Source: Macrophomina tecta (Eukaryota > Ascomycota > Dothideomycetes > Botryosphaeriales > Botryosphaeriaceae). Taken from it: a stretch of 64,000 nt of DNA. Positions 33,855 through 47,431 of the stretch are shown here, piece by piece (the first letter of the stretch is position 1; the number at the start of each line of letters is the position of its first letter). The notes beneath the pieces were generated by a model. That model searched no databases. It was not told where the DNA came from and saw nothing but the letters and a program-made list of their open reading frames with translations. The translations under genes were made by a program, and so were the position numbers. The DNA is taken from NCBI GenBank assembly GCA_024180945.1, contig JAKSGN010000036.1, positions 1,116,001-1,180,000 on the forward strand, written 5' to 3'.

Positions 33855-35852
33855 TCACCGGCCGAAACCGAACCAGCCCTTCTTCTTAGGCTCTTCTTGG
33901 GGAATGCGAGCCTCATCCAGATTCACACCTCCGCTCTCCACCTCTGCTTTTGCTCTGCCCGGATATTCAATATAGTTGAAGGCCACATCCAGGAATAAGG
34001 GCTTCACTGGCACAGGCTGCAGCTTCGGAGGCCATTGAACGAGGTTCTGGAGATCCACGCCTTCCGCTGGGTAATCATTCAAACGCTCTACAATAGGGGC
34101 AGAGACAGTTCCCTTCGCGTTCGAGCTCTTCTCATTTACATGGTTGTGGAGGTCCACCAGAGCACGATATTGAGAGGTGAGGCCGTTGACGCGACCCTGT
34201 AGTGATTCGGCCTGCTCATGGGTGACATCTAGCTTAGGGGGGCCGGAGTCGGATGCGGAAGGACCACTAGCAACAGCCTTGGATGCGAGTTCCGATGCTC
34301 GAGCAAAGAGAGCAAGAGCATTCTTGGATTGCGAAAGTAGTGCATGCGAATAACCCAAGTTCAGGCACTTAAGGGCGCGGTAATACGCTTTCCTTCCTTC
34401 AAGCTCCTCGATGAAAGCGGCGTCGCGCATAGCGCCCCTGAGGTCTCTGACAGAGTCGATGCTTTGAATGATTGAGTCGTAGAGAACGTTGCGTTCCCGT
34501 AGCCTGGCCAGTTTGCGGCCCGTACCCTCCTCCTTTTCGACCCATTCTTTTCCGTCCTTTCGTGGCTTCTTCGGCTTTTTAATGTTCTCCGTGTCCAGGA
34601 CAGCGCCATCGTCACTGCCAATGAGTACCCGATTCCTTCCTACACGCCAACCAATAAGAGCATAATTGACAGCCAAGTCCGTCACACGGAGATCCTGCAT
34701 GCGCGAATCTCCTTCATTGACGCCCTCCTTTTCCAGCTCTTCGATAGCGTGACGAGTCGCATCAGAGGCATCCTGGCTGGCAATGAGAACTTCATCATAA
34801 GCCGCGGCCTTGTCGCGAGGCGACGTCTCCGGGGTCGCAGACGCCAAAAAATCAGAAAGGCGTGCCTCGGCGGAGGTGACGGCGGCTAGCGCTTGGCCAA
34901 CTGCGGCGTCGACGATGTTGGCTGTGCGCGAACGCCAGGTAATGGTTTTGGGAATCTGTTCAGTGGAGTCGGGGCCCTTTCCTGGACGAAGAGTCAGCGC
35001 AGAGCAGCATGAGTCTGGTACCGAGAAAGCATACCAGTAGCCGCAGCTTCGTCCTTGAGAGCATTCGGATATATGTTCTCCACAGAAGAAACAAGAGCAC
35101 CATCAGCTGCAGGGAAATTTTGACGAGCAACTTGATCGACGGAGACGGTTCTGGGAAGACGAGACTGGTACGCGGCGTATCGGATGCTCGGATCAATGGT
35201 GCTGGCCAGAAACTCTTTGTACAAGTCTTTCCTGGTAGTCTGAAGAAGGGCATTGTAGATGACACGGGCAATGGAGTAATGGAGCAGGCATTGCTTCCAT
35301 CGTTGGTCCGGTGGCTGAGCAGCATCAGAATGAACACCCTCGGCTTGCTTTTCGAATTCCTCAGCACCGCTCAATGAATGTAGGTATGCCTGGGCCTCGA
35401 GCAGGTCGGTACTAGTCGCGCCGGATGAAGGGTCGGCCAAGAGAGATGCGAGCTCATTAGCAGTATGGGCGGCCTTGTGCAGTCTCGAGATGATATGCTT
35501 GCGGGTGGAGCCAGTGATGCCCTTGTCAGCGTTGTCCTCGGCATGGGCAGACTTCATGTGCATGGCATGAGCCCAGGCGCGCTCGGCGGTGAAGATGAGA
35601 AGATGGAGGGCGCTGGCAGACGGAGTCAGAACAGAGGCACATGCGAGGCTGGCAAACATACTCATGGCTGCTAGCAATGTCGGTGGCAGTGACAGGAGCC
35701 TTTGGGGTGAATTTGGCATTCTTGGGCGTGGCACGGCCGGTGCGCTTGCGGAGGGTGAGGATACGGCGCGAACAGGTCTGGCGATAGATATTGTAGTCGC
35801 CCAGCAGCAGGGCCTCGTCGCGCTGGGCGACGATGAAGGCGGTGATGTCCAT
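33855..35852 (-). CDS. srp68: SRP68, signal recognition particle subunit
   Basis: Three exons in transcript order, 35852-35662, 35612-35035 and 34981-33855, give 631 residues. Intron signals are strong (GTATGT with branch TCTGAC; GTATGC with branch GCTGAC). Conserved SRP68 features: an N-terminal helical RNA-binding domain (YNIYRQTCSRRILTLRKR, ALHLLIFTAERAWAHAMHMK), the central tetratricopeptide-like helices (YRALKCLNLGYSHALL) and the end GWFGFGR. SRP68 binds SRP RNA with SRP72 and helps target secretory proteins to the ER. The length matches the family. It is divergent from the PPR gene. Confidence 0.92.
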
Positions 35853-36264
35853 TGTCGGATTTCCGCCGGCCAGAGAGCTAGGACGCGGGGCGCTGGAGGT
35901 GTGGGCACAGGCGGCATGGGACGTGGATGACGCGCGCGGCCGGAAAATCGAAGCGCCGGCCAGATTTCTCGATTGCCGCGCCCAGTCGTTCGACCGTAGA
36001 TGTAGAAACCTCCGCCACTGCCATTGTCGCCCCCGCTTTGCTTGACCTTCAGCAAACCCTGCGAGAACTCGTCTCCCCCATCCGCCTGCAGCTCCACAGA
36101 AGCTCCGCGCCTCCAAATCTCCCTGCCCGTCCTCCTGGAGCGTTATGCAGCGCTGTACGTCTACTGCTGCTTTCTGCTGCTTCCCCGCTAACACCACCGC
36201 CGCCTTAGCATCTCGCCCAACCTTCCCGCGTCGGTAGCCTTTCGTCAATACTGCTCGCCAGGGT
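35853..36264. promoter_or_regulatory. shared divergent promoter, SRP68 and PPR genes
   Basis: 412 bases separate the two starts. No TATA box; GC- and C/T-rich, as usual for housekeeping genes. Confidence 0.45.
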
Positions 36265-39200
36265 ATGCTGGAGCGGGCGTCGCTATGTCTCGAATCCGGA
36301 GGACGACACCTTCTGCGCGGCCCCAAAACTCGTCTGCGAAGCCGTCGCATGCTGCACTCGTCCTTCTGGCACCACTCCGCCCTTGATCTCGACCTCTCGG
36401 TGTGCTGGCCCGCCCTCTTGCAGCCTCTTCCGGTTCCCAATACCACCGCCCGCGACAGCAGAGATGCCTCCATTCCTCAATCAACACACCAGGACCCTCT
36501 TTTCCTGGATTTCCTGTACCCGGCCCAGACTCTGGCTTTGATGCGCAGACTATCCAGTATAAATTGGGAAGCCTGGAAGGCCCAGCAGATGCGCCTTCGA
36601 ACGAATACCCGCGTCCGCCACTTTTCTTCTCGGGCACCGCGCCCCGCCGATGAGCAAGGCGACAATGGCACTTCACCCGATGCTGAAAGTCCTTTCGAAG
36701 CTTCAGACCAGACAATTCCGTTCGAGGATATCTCGCCGATGTCATTGGGTGAATGGTCAAACCTTGACTTGGAACGTCTCTCGAGAGATGACGAAATAGA
36801 CAAGAAGTGGCTGACTGACGTCGAAAACCCGCTGGAGACGCTCCGATCCCTTTTGGACGCTGGAGAACCGGATAGCAGACTGGTTTGGAGTCTGTGGCAG
36901 AAGATTGACGTCACTAGCCGGACACCCGATCTCTCCGTTGCTGTCCTCGATTACCTCAGCTCTGTGAGACCGTTGCCTGGTAGATTTGCTGAGGAAGTCG
37001 TTACAATCTTTGACGCCCTCGATATCAAAGACCGGCGGCCATCGTCCTATCGCGGTGCTGTCCGAGCATACCTGTCGCAAAGTATGCTCGGGAGAGCTGC
37101 CTTGGTACACAAGCATGGCGTTGAGTTTGGGCATGCTGCACATGGGAACATTGGGACTTCGGATTTGCTCGCCTATACAATCAGGAAGGAGAAGTGGCAG
37201 CTGGCTGTCGAAGTATATACGGATGTGGTGAGCCGCCGAGGCCCCATGCGGGAGTACTGGTCTTTAGCACAGAAAAACCAGGAGATGCAAAAGCACATCG
37301 AATCGTTCTTGCGGTACTTTCGACGGATGCGGCATTTGACTGGGCGCTATCCAGAAGAGCAGGACCACATACGCGCATTCGCCTCAGAATTTGGAATCCA
37401 GGCCATTGGGAAGTATGCGCCGCATTCCTCTGATTCCACCGAAGAACGGCTCTTGTATCGCTTGGTCATGAGATTAAAGCAAAGCGACTTCCTGGAGCCG
37501 CGCCATTATGAACACGCTATCCTCTGCCTCTTGGGATCGTCGTCAGTCCAGCGGTCTAGTGTGATACCGCTGGTGGTCCGCAAACTCTACACAACGTATA
37601 TGGCCACGGCGAAAGCTGACCGAAACGTTGTCCCTAGCGAGGAATTATTTCATTCAATGCTTTTTGCCTTGACCCGATCAATGACTAAAGCGCATGGTAC
37701 CCGCCTGATAGGACCACGCATAACCGTCGGAAACGTGGTCATGGATGCCACCACATTCCATCGTCGACTCAAGAATCGTACTCTTGAAATACTTATGGAC
37801 AGTTACGCACGCATTGGCGATGTACCAAGAACCAGATCTTGGTATAGGCAGATTCCTGTCCCTCAACGGAAAGCCTTCCACATGGAATTCATGCTTGAGG
37901 CTTATGCAAAACGCGGCGAGACCGATCGAGCAAGGGAGTGGTTTGATTCCATCAAGCAAAAGCTCGGTCGGGATCCACACCTGCGGTCTTGGAACATGCT
38001 GTTGCATGGGTTTGCGAGGAATGACGACATTGTGGGAGCTAGCAAAGTCTTTGACGAGTTGACGTCCTCGTCGATAAAGCCTGACGCCTACAGCTTCACC
38101 GCTCTCCTAGATCTCATGTCTCAGCGCGGTGATGTCGACGGCGTTAAAGACATGTTGGCTCTGGCTGCGGATGTTGACGAGAATATCATTCGTTCCACGG
38201 CTGTGGCCGGCTATCTGGTCACCGCGTTCATCAACAACGACGATATGGAGACAGCTGAGCTGGTTGCGAAACAGTTGCAAAAGCGCAAGGAATCCGAGCA
38301 GATGGAAGGTTCCCTCACCCCTGTTTGGAACAACATTGCCACCGCCTATGCACTTCGACGCGACGTTGCTTCTACGCGCCGTATCTACGAACAAATGACT
38401 GCGGATAATATCGAGCCCAACGAATTCACGTACGCGGCGCTGCTACAAGCTTTGTGCATGGTCCGAAACCCGGATGCCGCGTGGAAGATTCTTAGGCTTG
38501 TTATTCCACAGAAACCGGTAAAGCAATTGGCTCTCCATTATGCTATCGTCATGGCCGGCTACATCAACCAGGGTAAATACGAAAAGGTCCCATTTGTCGA
38601 CATGCACCGAAAATCACAGGGTGTCCGTCCCAGCATAAGTACAAGGATAGCCGCAGCCAAGGCCGTGGTGTTGTCTGAGCACGCTGGTCGATACCGCAAG
38701 GATATCAATCAGGATCTCTCTCGCACAGAGGCAATGCTGAGGCATTTGCTGGCTGGTTACGATCGATGGGAGTACACCGCAGAACCTCAGACTGGCCTTG
38801 GTTTTCGAAGGCTGGACCAGGCAGACGGTGCTTATATGGACATTATCATTGAGATCTATGGCGTCAGAGGCGCCTACGACATGGTTGACCGCCTCCTCGG
38901 TGAATACATGGATCGCTACCGTGACAACCGATTAGGGGTTGATGCACCCCTTCCACTTCGAATGGTTGTAGCTCTGATGACTGCGCACTTCAAGGCCGAG
39001 CGATATGATGAAGTGGAAAAACTCTGGAACCTGTCACTTCAGCAGGCTGCACGTATAACTCAGCTTTCCACGCCAAAGGCTGCTACTCATCCCGATAACA
39101 AGGCCGCGATGCGAACTTCGAATGCTCCAGCTCGCCGCCATTTGCTGAGCCGGCCGCTGATCATCTACCTACGCACATTACACTTCCAAGGACGCTACAA

Positions 39201-39666
39201 TGATGCGCAGCGTACTATTTCTGAGCTGCTCGCTGAAGACTACACCCTGGACAACTTGGCATGGAACCTTTATGTTCAACTTCTGGCACGGACCGGTCGC
39301 ATCGCTCTCGCCTTTGCACTCTGCGAGAAATATTTGATGCCGAATTGGGTTGGCTGGCGCAAGAAAGATGAGTTTCTGCGGCGTCGGTACAAGCGCACTC
39401 GCGGCTGGGATTACATGAACGTGAACCCTAATCTGACCAAGCCCAACGTCAACATGCCTCAGTACCGCACAATGGTTATCTTGGCAGCAGCCATGAAGTA
39501 CGTGAGGCGGCTGGAAGCGGTTGGCGGAGTACGAGTGAACACAACTGGCGAGGCACCGCTCAGCGAGGCAGTGCTGGTAAAGCGGAGTCCCCGCACTGTG
39601 GCTGCACTGCAATCCATGCCGCACATCGATGATGATCTGCAAAGAAGGTACTTGGGCGATGATTGA
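36265..39666 (+). CDS. mitochondrial pentatricopeptide-repeat (PPR) protein
   Basis: 1133 residues, no intron. The N-terminus MLERASLCLESGGRHLLRGP and a following Arg-rich stretch (LRSRRMLHSSFWHH) look like a mitochondrial presequence. The middle holds repeated 35-residue helical pairs, e.g. FHMEFMLEAYAKRGETDRAR, SWNMLLHGFARNDDIVGASK, PDAYSFTALLDLMSQRGDV and PNEFTYAALLQALCMVRNPD, spaced as PPR motifs (about residues 500-780), with degenerate repeats further on. Such proteins bind organellar RNA and act in its processing or translation; the target is unknown. Start chosen because the conserved Arg-rich presequence directly follows. Confidence 0.85.
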   Translation: MLERASLCLESGGRHLLRGPKTRLRSRRMLHSSFWHHSALDLDLSVCWPALLQPLPVPNTTARDSRDASIPQSTHQDPLFLDFLYPAQTLALMRRLSSINWEAWKAQQMRLRTNTRVRHFSSRAPRPADEQGDNGTSPDAESPFEASDQTIPFEDISPMSLGEWSNLDLERLSRDDEIDKKWLTDVENPLETLRSLLDAGEPDSRLVWSLWQKIDVTSRTPDLSVAVLDYLSSVRPLPGRFAEEVVTIFDALDIKDRRPSSYRGAVRAYLSQSMLGRAALVHKHGVEFGHAAHGNIGTSDLLAYTIRKEKWQLAVEVYTDVVSRRGPMREYWSLAQKNQEMQKHIESFLRYFRRMRHLTGRYPEEQDHIRAFASEFGIQAIGKYAPHSSDSTEERLLYRLVMRLKQSDFLEPRHYEHAILCLLGSSSVQRSSVIPLVVRKLYTTYMATAKADRNVVPSEELFHSMLFALTRSMTKAHGTRLIGPRITVGNVVMDATTFHRRLKNRTLEILMDSYARIGDVPRTRSWYRQIPVPQRKAFHMEFMLEAYAKRGETDRAREWFDSIKQKLGRDPHLRSWNMLLHGFARNDDIVGASKVFDELTSSSIKPDAYSFTALLDLMSQRGDVDGVKDMLALAADVDENIIRSTAVAGYLVTAFINNDDMETAELVAKQLQKRKESEQMEGSLTPVWNNIATAYALRRDVASTRRIYEQMTADNIEPNEFTYAALLQALCMVRNPDAAWKILRLVIPQKPVKQLALHYAIVMAGYINQGKYEKVPFVDMHRKSQGVRPSISTRIAAAKAVVLSEHAGRYRKDINQDLSRTEAMLRHLLAGYDRWEYTAEPQTGLGFRRLDQADGAYMDIIIEIYGVRGAYDMVDRLLGEYMDRYRDNRLGVDAPLPLRMVVALMTAHFKAERYDEVEKLWNLSLQQAARITQLSTPKAATHPDNKAAMRTSNAPARRHLLSRPLIIYLRTLHFQGRYNDAQRTISELLAEDYTLDNLAWNLYVQLLARTGRIALAFALCEKYLMPNWVGWRKKDEFLRRRYKRTRGWDYMNVNPNLTKPNVNMPQYRTMVILAAAMKYVRRLEAVGGVRVNTTGEAPLSEAVLVKRSPRTVAALQSMPHIDDDLQRRYLGDD

Positions 39667-40250
39667 TTTATGGTTTTTGATTTCTTTTTGTTCCGTACCT
39701 GATTTTCATCCTCAATTATCAAGATTAAGAACAGCGCACAGATCTGTTTGTATTTTACATAAAGGGCTGCGGGAGCGTGAGGCGATGATGGACGACATGT
39801 AAATATAATGTAAGATCACCACACTCTCTTCGGGGCTCCCGAGTTGTTTGTCAAGAGACCATAGATGGAGCATATCACTTGTAGCATGGTGTATAGAGCA
39901 CGAACAGAAACCATGTATAACATTTAGATTTCTTTTTTTTTTCTCTCTTTTTTTTTTGTTCCGTTGTTTTTCCAACCCTTTTTGCTTTCCTCATCTGTGC
40001 CCCTTCTGCCTGCTGCGCATCCCTGCTATCGATGTGGAAACTCACGATCCCCAAGGTCCGTTCAACCCGATCTGCTGCTCAGAGAAAAATGTGACCGGTC
40101 TATACAGGGTTATTCAATTGGAATAAACACGCAAGTTTCCAACAAAGTCTTTCCTAGCAAGGCAACACAATTCCTGATCAACACATGCGAACTGGTGGAT
40201 GCTCAGGCAGGAGTTATATACACCAATTCACATGGAGGTTCCACCCCCAC
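39667..40250. other. intergenic, converging 3' ends
   Basis: 3' flanks of the PPR gene (+) and GH45 gene (-). T-rich runs occur at 39920-39960. No gene is seen. Confidence 0.45.
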
Positions 40251-40978
40251 TTAGGTACGGGAACAGCCAGTCCGGGCGACCAATTCCTGTGGGCAAGTGA
40301 CAGGCTCCCAATCGACGGTGGGGTTGTCGGCATTCTCGAACCAGTCGAAGCGCCAGTTGCAGCTGGCCTGCCACTTGGACGGGAGCGTCGCACATTGCGA
40401 GCGGTCAGTGAAGCCGCCATACTGGTTGCCCAGATTGATGCCGTTCCATTGCTTGGAGCACCCGTTGAAGATACCGACGCCGCCGCCCGGCATGGCGATG
40501 TCGAAGTGGTTGTTGCCGAGGTCGCCGCCCGTGTTCGTGATTTGCACGATCATTTGCTTGCCGGAAACGGCGGTGGAGGTGAATGTGAGTCTTTGCAGAC
40601 GTTAGTAAAGGAATTAAGGGGTTGTGAAGGAAGACGGGTCTTTGCTTACTTGTAGCAGCCACAGCACCAATCAGTCTCCTGCTTTCCGGACAGCTTGGCG
40701 GCAGCGAAGCCGTAGGAAAGGCTGTCGTTCACGGCCCATGGGCCCTGGTTGCTGCAGTAGTAGGCGCTGCCGCCATCACAGGACGACTTGAGCAGATCGC
40801 TCGGCGTCTGGGCGTTGTCGTTGATGTCGCAGGTTCCGACGGGCTTGGAGACGGATGCTTTGCCCGTCCAAGCACAAGACGGCTTGCAGCAGTCCCAGTA
40901 CCTGGTCGTCACGCCGCTAGTGGCTTCAGTGGCAGGAAATAGGAGCAGAGCCGACAGGGCCCAGAGCGGAGAGAACAT
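40251..40978 (-). CDS. GH45 endo-beta-1,4-glucanase, secreted
   Basis: Two exons, 40978-40650 and 40590-40251, give 222 residues; the intron has donor GTAAGC and branch ACTAAC. Signal peptide 1-19. The GH45 signature TRYWDCCKPSCAW holds catalytic Asp29, and NHFDIAMPGGGVGIFNGC holds catalytic Asp140. Many conserved Cys are present. There is no cellulose-binding module, so it is a single-domain enzyme. It cuts internal bonds of cellulose and related beta-glucans outside the cell. A TATTTAAA on the - strand lies 83-91 bases upstream of the start. Its neighbours are a sugar transporter and a galactanase. Confidence 0.93.
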
Positions 40979-42344
40979 GGTGAATTACTTCAAGGGAGAA
41001 TGGAGCTGAGAATAGTGCTGACAGATTTGCTGTCTCCTCACAGGAGGAGCCAGCATTGTCTTTAAATATTGACCAGCTCAGCAGGTCTGTCGAGCAGTCA
41101 GACTATTGTCAGCTAACAGGACAAAGCTTGCTCCCTCAATGTCGTACGTCAACAGGCGCCGGGATTCGCCCGGCTATACAGCAGTTCCAGGACAGGCGAA
41201 GTTTCAATTTCAACCGCAGGGAAGACGGGCCGGGAGGCGGATCGCACGGTTCGTCAGCAACATGATGGCGGTGGGGCCGGCTTCACTGCGTAGAGGCTCC
41301 GATACGTCGTGTGTTTTATTTGAAGGAGGCAAGTAGCAAGCCAAGCTTTGATTGTCTGCGTGAGCCGACTCCGTTTTGCCTGTTTGCACTGAGGTTGTTT
41401 TATACTCGGGGATGCAGTGCATCGTGATGCTGGACCAGCAAGGCACCCTCGCTTAACCTCCGGCGCAGGCGGCCGAAATTGCCGAATTGCGGAGGATGCT
41501 TCGTCCACACGGGGCCCAAAGCAGCGTTGTTGCTCTTGCTTCCGCCCGCTTTGCCGCCTGCTGACGGAGAGGCGAAGGGTCGCGCCATTGGACCTCGAGG
41601 TTCTAGCTCAGACAGAGCCCAGTCTGTGCCCGTGCTTCCACATCAGGTCAGCTGCTTCGATCTCCATTCACCTCTTCCAGCGGCATGTTCCGAGTATGAC
41701 ATGTGAGAGTCGTTTCTCGATCGAACCGGCCTTGGCAGGGGAATGTCTAAAGGCCCCGATAAACTGTCGTCGTGCCGTGTCCGATTCACCATTTCGCCTT
41801 CGACCGCTTTGCTTTGGATGTCCTCAGGAGGGCGCAATGTCCGTGTGTTGCTGCGCTAGTGAGTGCAATACACTGATACTTGTTGATTGCAAGGGAGTCA
41901 GGCGCGACATCGCTATCCAATTGATACAGCTGAGAGAAGCATTGTTGAAGTATGTACATACATCACGCCGTGCTTTTTGGAAGGCGCAGTTCATCTTGAC
42001 ATCATTCCCGCAATCGGCCGGCACTGTTAAACCAGTGTGGCAGTCGTCCTCCCACTCTTCAGGGACTGCGGGACCTAGAGATGCCGATGCGGCGACAAAG
42101 CAGGCTTGCCGAAGAGTGTTGCGAGCGTCTGGGGGCAGAGACGTCCTATTGGCGGCTGGGGCGGTGAAGATGCCACTGGGGCCCCACAACACCACCAACG
42201 TTTCCCCGCAAACTTGGTCACGAGGAATAAGCTGTGGATCTGCATCTCAGCATGTCTTTCGAATGCAAAAGTTGATAACCGCGCCGGTGGAAGTTCTTTT
42301 CACGCCTTCCACCTCCAACTGAATGCCTTCTTGACTGCTACAAA
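40979..42344. other. divergent region, GH45 and sugar transporter
   Basis: About 1.4 kb between the divergent starts. Overlapping chance frames up to 301 codons (+) occur but have no protein features. Probably regulatory. Confidence 0.45.
41061..41068 (-). promoter_or_regulatory. TATA-like box (TATTTAAA) of the GH45 gene
   Basis: Read on the - strand; about 85 bases upstream of the GH45 start codon at 40978. Confidence 0.35.
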
Positions 42345-44205
42345 ATGCCGGGCCAGGAACCGGAAACGGTCTTCTACGACGCGCCCGCTAAGGGCGTCAT
42401 GCGCCAGCTCCGCGAGAATCCGTACATCTTAGGCTTAGCATCAGTGGGTATCATATACCCTCGACCGCCACTCACCACCCACTAACTTCTGCGCAAGTTT
42501 GCTTCGCTGGGCGGGTTTCTCTTCGGGTATGACCAGGGCGTTGTATCGGGAGTATTGACGATGGAGTCGTTCGCCGCAAGATTTCCCCGCATCTACCGGG
42601 ACAGTAGTTTCAAGGGCTGGTTCGTTTCCACACTCTTGCTGCTCGCGTGGCTCGGGTCGCTCGTGAACGGCCCTGTTGCAGACCGCGTTGGGAGAAAAGG
42701 ATCCATCCTCGTTGCGGTGGTGATATTTACGCTTGGATCCGCCTTGCAAGCTGGCGCGAACTCGGTCGCCATGATCTTTGCCGGTAAGTCCCGAACCAAG
42801 CCCGCCGACGAAGGTATTCTAAGAGATAAAGGGCGTGCCATCGCTGGGTTTGCCGTGGGAATGCTCACTATGATTGTGCCCATGTACATGTCGGAAGTCT
42901 CAACACCAGCAATCCGGGGAACCCTCGTGGTTTTGCAGCAGTGTGAGTAATTCGTTCTTTCGACCGAGCACTTCTGATGGTCTAGTGAGCATCACATTAG
43001 GAATTCTGGTCAGCTATTGGCTCGAGTACGGCACTCAGTATATCGGAGGCGCCCGGTGCGCTCCCGACATCGATTACACAGGCGGCTCCGCATCTCAGCG
43101 AGAATTCGACCCAATTGCTGATGTGGGCCCAAGAGGCTGTACCGGGCAGAGTGAAGCTTCCTGGAGGCTTCCCTTAGCACTCCAAATTTTCCCGGCCTTG
43201 GTCCTTGGCATTGGCATGCTGTTCTATCCAGAGTCGCCAAGATGGTTCCTCATGCAGCAGCAGGAGGACAGGGCACTCACTGCGCTGGCAAGCATCCGCA
43301 GAATGCACATTGATTCCGAAACCTTGTGTCGAGAGTACCTGGCGATCAAAGCCGAGGTCCTCTTCGAGGAATCGTACGCGCGAGATAAGTATCCCGGCAA
43401 GTCAGGTGCTTTGCTCTACTTGGCTCAGTACTCGTCTTTGGTGTCCAATTGGCCATCTTTCAAGCGGCTTGCCGTCGGTTGCTGCGTCATGTTCTTCCAG
43501 CAGTTTATGGGCTGCAATGCCATAATCTACTACGCGCCCACCATCTTCGGCCAGCTCGGGTTATCTGGCAAGACCACTTCTCTCTTGGCTACAGGAGTCT
43601 ATGGCATTGTCAACACCCTTTCCACCTTGCCGGCACTGTTCCTAATCGACAAGGTTGGTCGCCGCCCCCTACTCATGTGCGGCGCCCTCGGAACGCTCAT
43701 CTCGCTGGTCATCGTCGGGGGAATCATCGGCGGATACGGCTCGTCGCTGGTGTCGCATAAAGCGGCAGGATGGACGGGCATCGCCTTCATCTACATCTAT
43801 GACATCAACTTCTCCTACTCCTTCGCGCCCATCGGCTGGGTACTGCCTTCAGAGATATTCAATCTCGGCAACCGGTCGAAAGCCATGTCCATCACGACGA
43901 GCGCCACGTGGATGTGTAACTTCATTATCGGGCTCGTGACGCCGGACATGCTGGCGAGAATTGGCTACGGCACGTACTTGTTCTTTGCAGCGTTCTGCCT
44001 GCTGGCGTTGGGATTCACGTACTTCTTCGTACCGGAAACGCGTGGGAAGAGCCTGGAGGACATGGACACCGTTTTCGGAGACACTGCCGCCCGCGAGGAG
44101 AAAGCGAGATTGTTCAACATTGCCGCTGAGCTCGGCATCATAGAGCCCTCTTCAATTGGCAAAGACGGCATGGCAAGTTTCCATGCGGAAGAGCTTGCGC
44201 AGTAG
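42345..44205 (+). CDS. MFS sugar porter (hexose-transporter type)
   Basis: Four exons (42345-42443, 42498-42783, 42832-42942, 42986-44205) give 571 residues. Sugar-porter motifs: GGFLFGYDQGVVSG in TM1, DRVGRKG after TM2, PESPRW in the central loop, QQFMGCNAIIYYAP in TM7, DKVGRRP and PETRGKSLED. Twelve membrane segments are expected. Family members import hexoses or oligosaccharides by proton symport or facilitated diffusion; the exact substrate is not readable. The join of exons 1 and 2 relies on donor GTGGGT at 42444 and acceptor GCAAG. It stands between GH45 and GH53, fitting uptake of their products. Confidence 0.9.
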
Positions 44206-46288
<2,083 letters not shown>

Positions 46289-47431
46289 GCACGGAATGTA
46301 CCATCGTAAAGAAAAACATGCTCTGCGCTGCGGGGTATTGACGTGCTCCGAACCGGTCCACTATTTCTTGCAGTTGCCACGTCGATTGACGTGTCGAGTG
46401 GAGGGATGCCCTGCAGCAGAGCATCAATGGTATTTCCAAGAAAGTCTCCATTAGACGAGCCGTTCAGCTCAGTACCATGTCGCCGGCGGATAGGTCCTTC
46501 AAATCCCTGCATCCCGCACGGGAGTAGCGCATGATTGGCCAGCGGGCAGCCCGCTGTCATTTTCCCTGCCTTGTGTTCCTTCTATCCTACTCGCACCTGG
46601 TGGCCCATTGCTTTCTACGGAGTTGGGATTATATCTATATCACTGGAGGTAGCTTCCACAGGGGGAGACGCATCTACTGCCAGCGACGGAAATTTTGCTT
46701 CTAGGAGGTTGATGAGACAGCGGAGAGTTAGCTCGGCTGGCTAAGACTAGTGGAAGCGGTGGAGAATGCAGTGGAGCAGGGACGTGGCCCCCATCCTCGG
46801 TTTGCTTCGGCTTGTCATGACGAACCCAGGATTTCGATTTTTTCATTCCCAATCATCAGCCCAACCCAACCGACATTAACATCAGCTATTGCGTATCAGC
46901 AGCAGCTGCTGGTGAGAGAGCGCCCATAGAGCCACTGCATCGACTGAGAGCACCTCATCTTCGGACAGTTGTACCCATCCTCCGCACGGCAAGGGGCATG
47001 CGTTTCTTTTCCGCACTGGGCTTAATATCTGTAGTTTCGCGGCTTAAAATAGATGTAAGATCTACCATCGCCAGCCGTGATGTCTTGACCTTGTATCTGA
47101 TGTTGCGGTGTACATGTGGATCCATCTACCGGGTCACCGACTTCTCTGCCGTACAATCTCACGCTTCCCGTTCCTGAATCTGGAGAATCCTCCGTTGTCG
47201 CATCCCCCAAAGCCCTACAGGCAAACAAACTTTCTTCCCAAAACCCAAAGCTTGTCCGATGCACCCTGGCCAAGAGACCGCCATCTCCTGTCGGTATTTT
47301 GTCATGGAGCATATAAAGAATGATGCACAACATTCGATTGACGATAATGACACCGCACACGTCAATCGTCCCAGCGCCCATTTCGCGGCAATAGTATCTG
47401 GGCCATGCTCCGTAATAGCTCGTCGTAAAAC
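46289..47431. other. intergenic, possible antisense frames
   Basis: No supported + gene. On the - strand an open frame at 47022-47381 (ending IYFKPRNYRY) and another at 47362-47673 look protein-like, but I could not join them by a valid intron. Confidence 0.35.

Noticed and set aside
41417..42322. 301-codon + frame upstream of the sugar transporter
   Set aside because: No motif, Cys/Arg/Ser-biased composition, and it overlaps protein-like frames on the other strand equally well; most likely promoter DNA.
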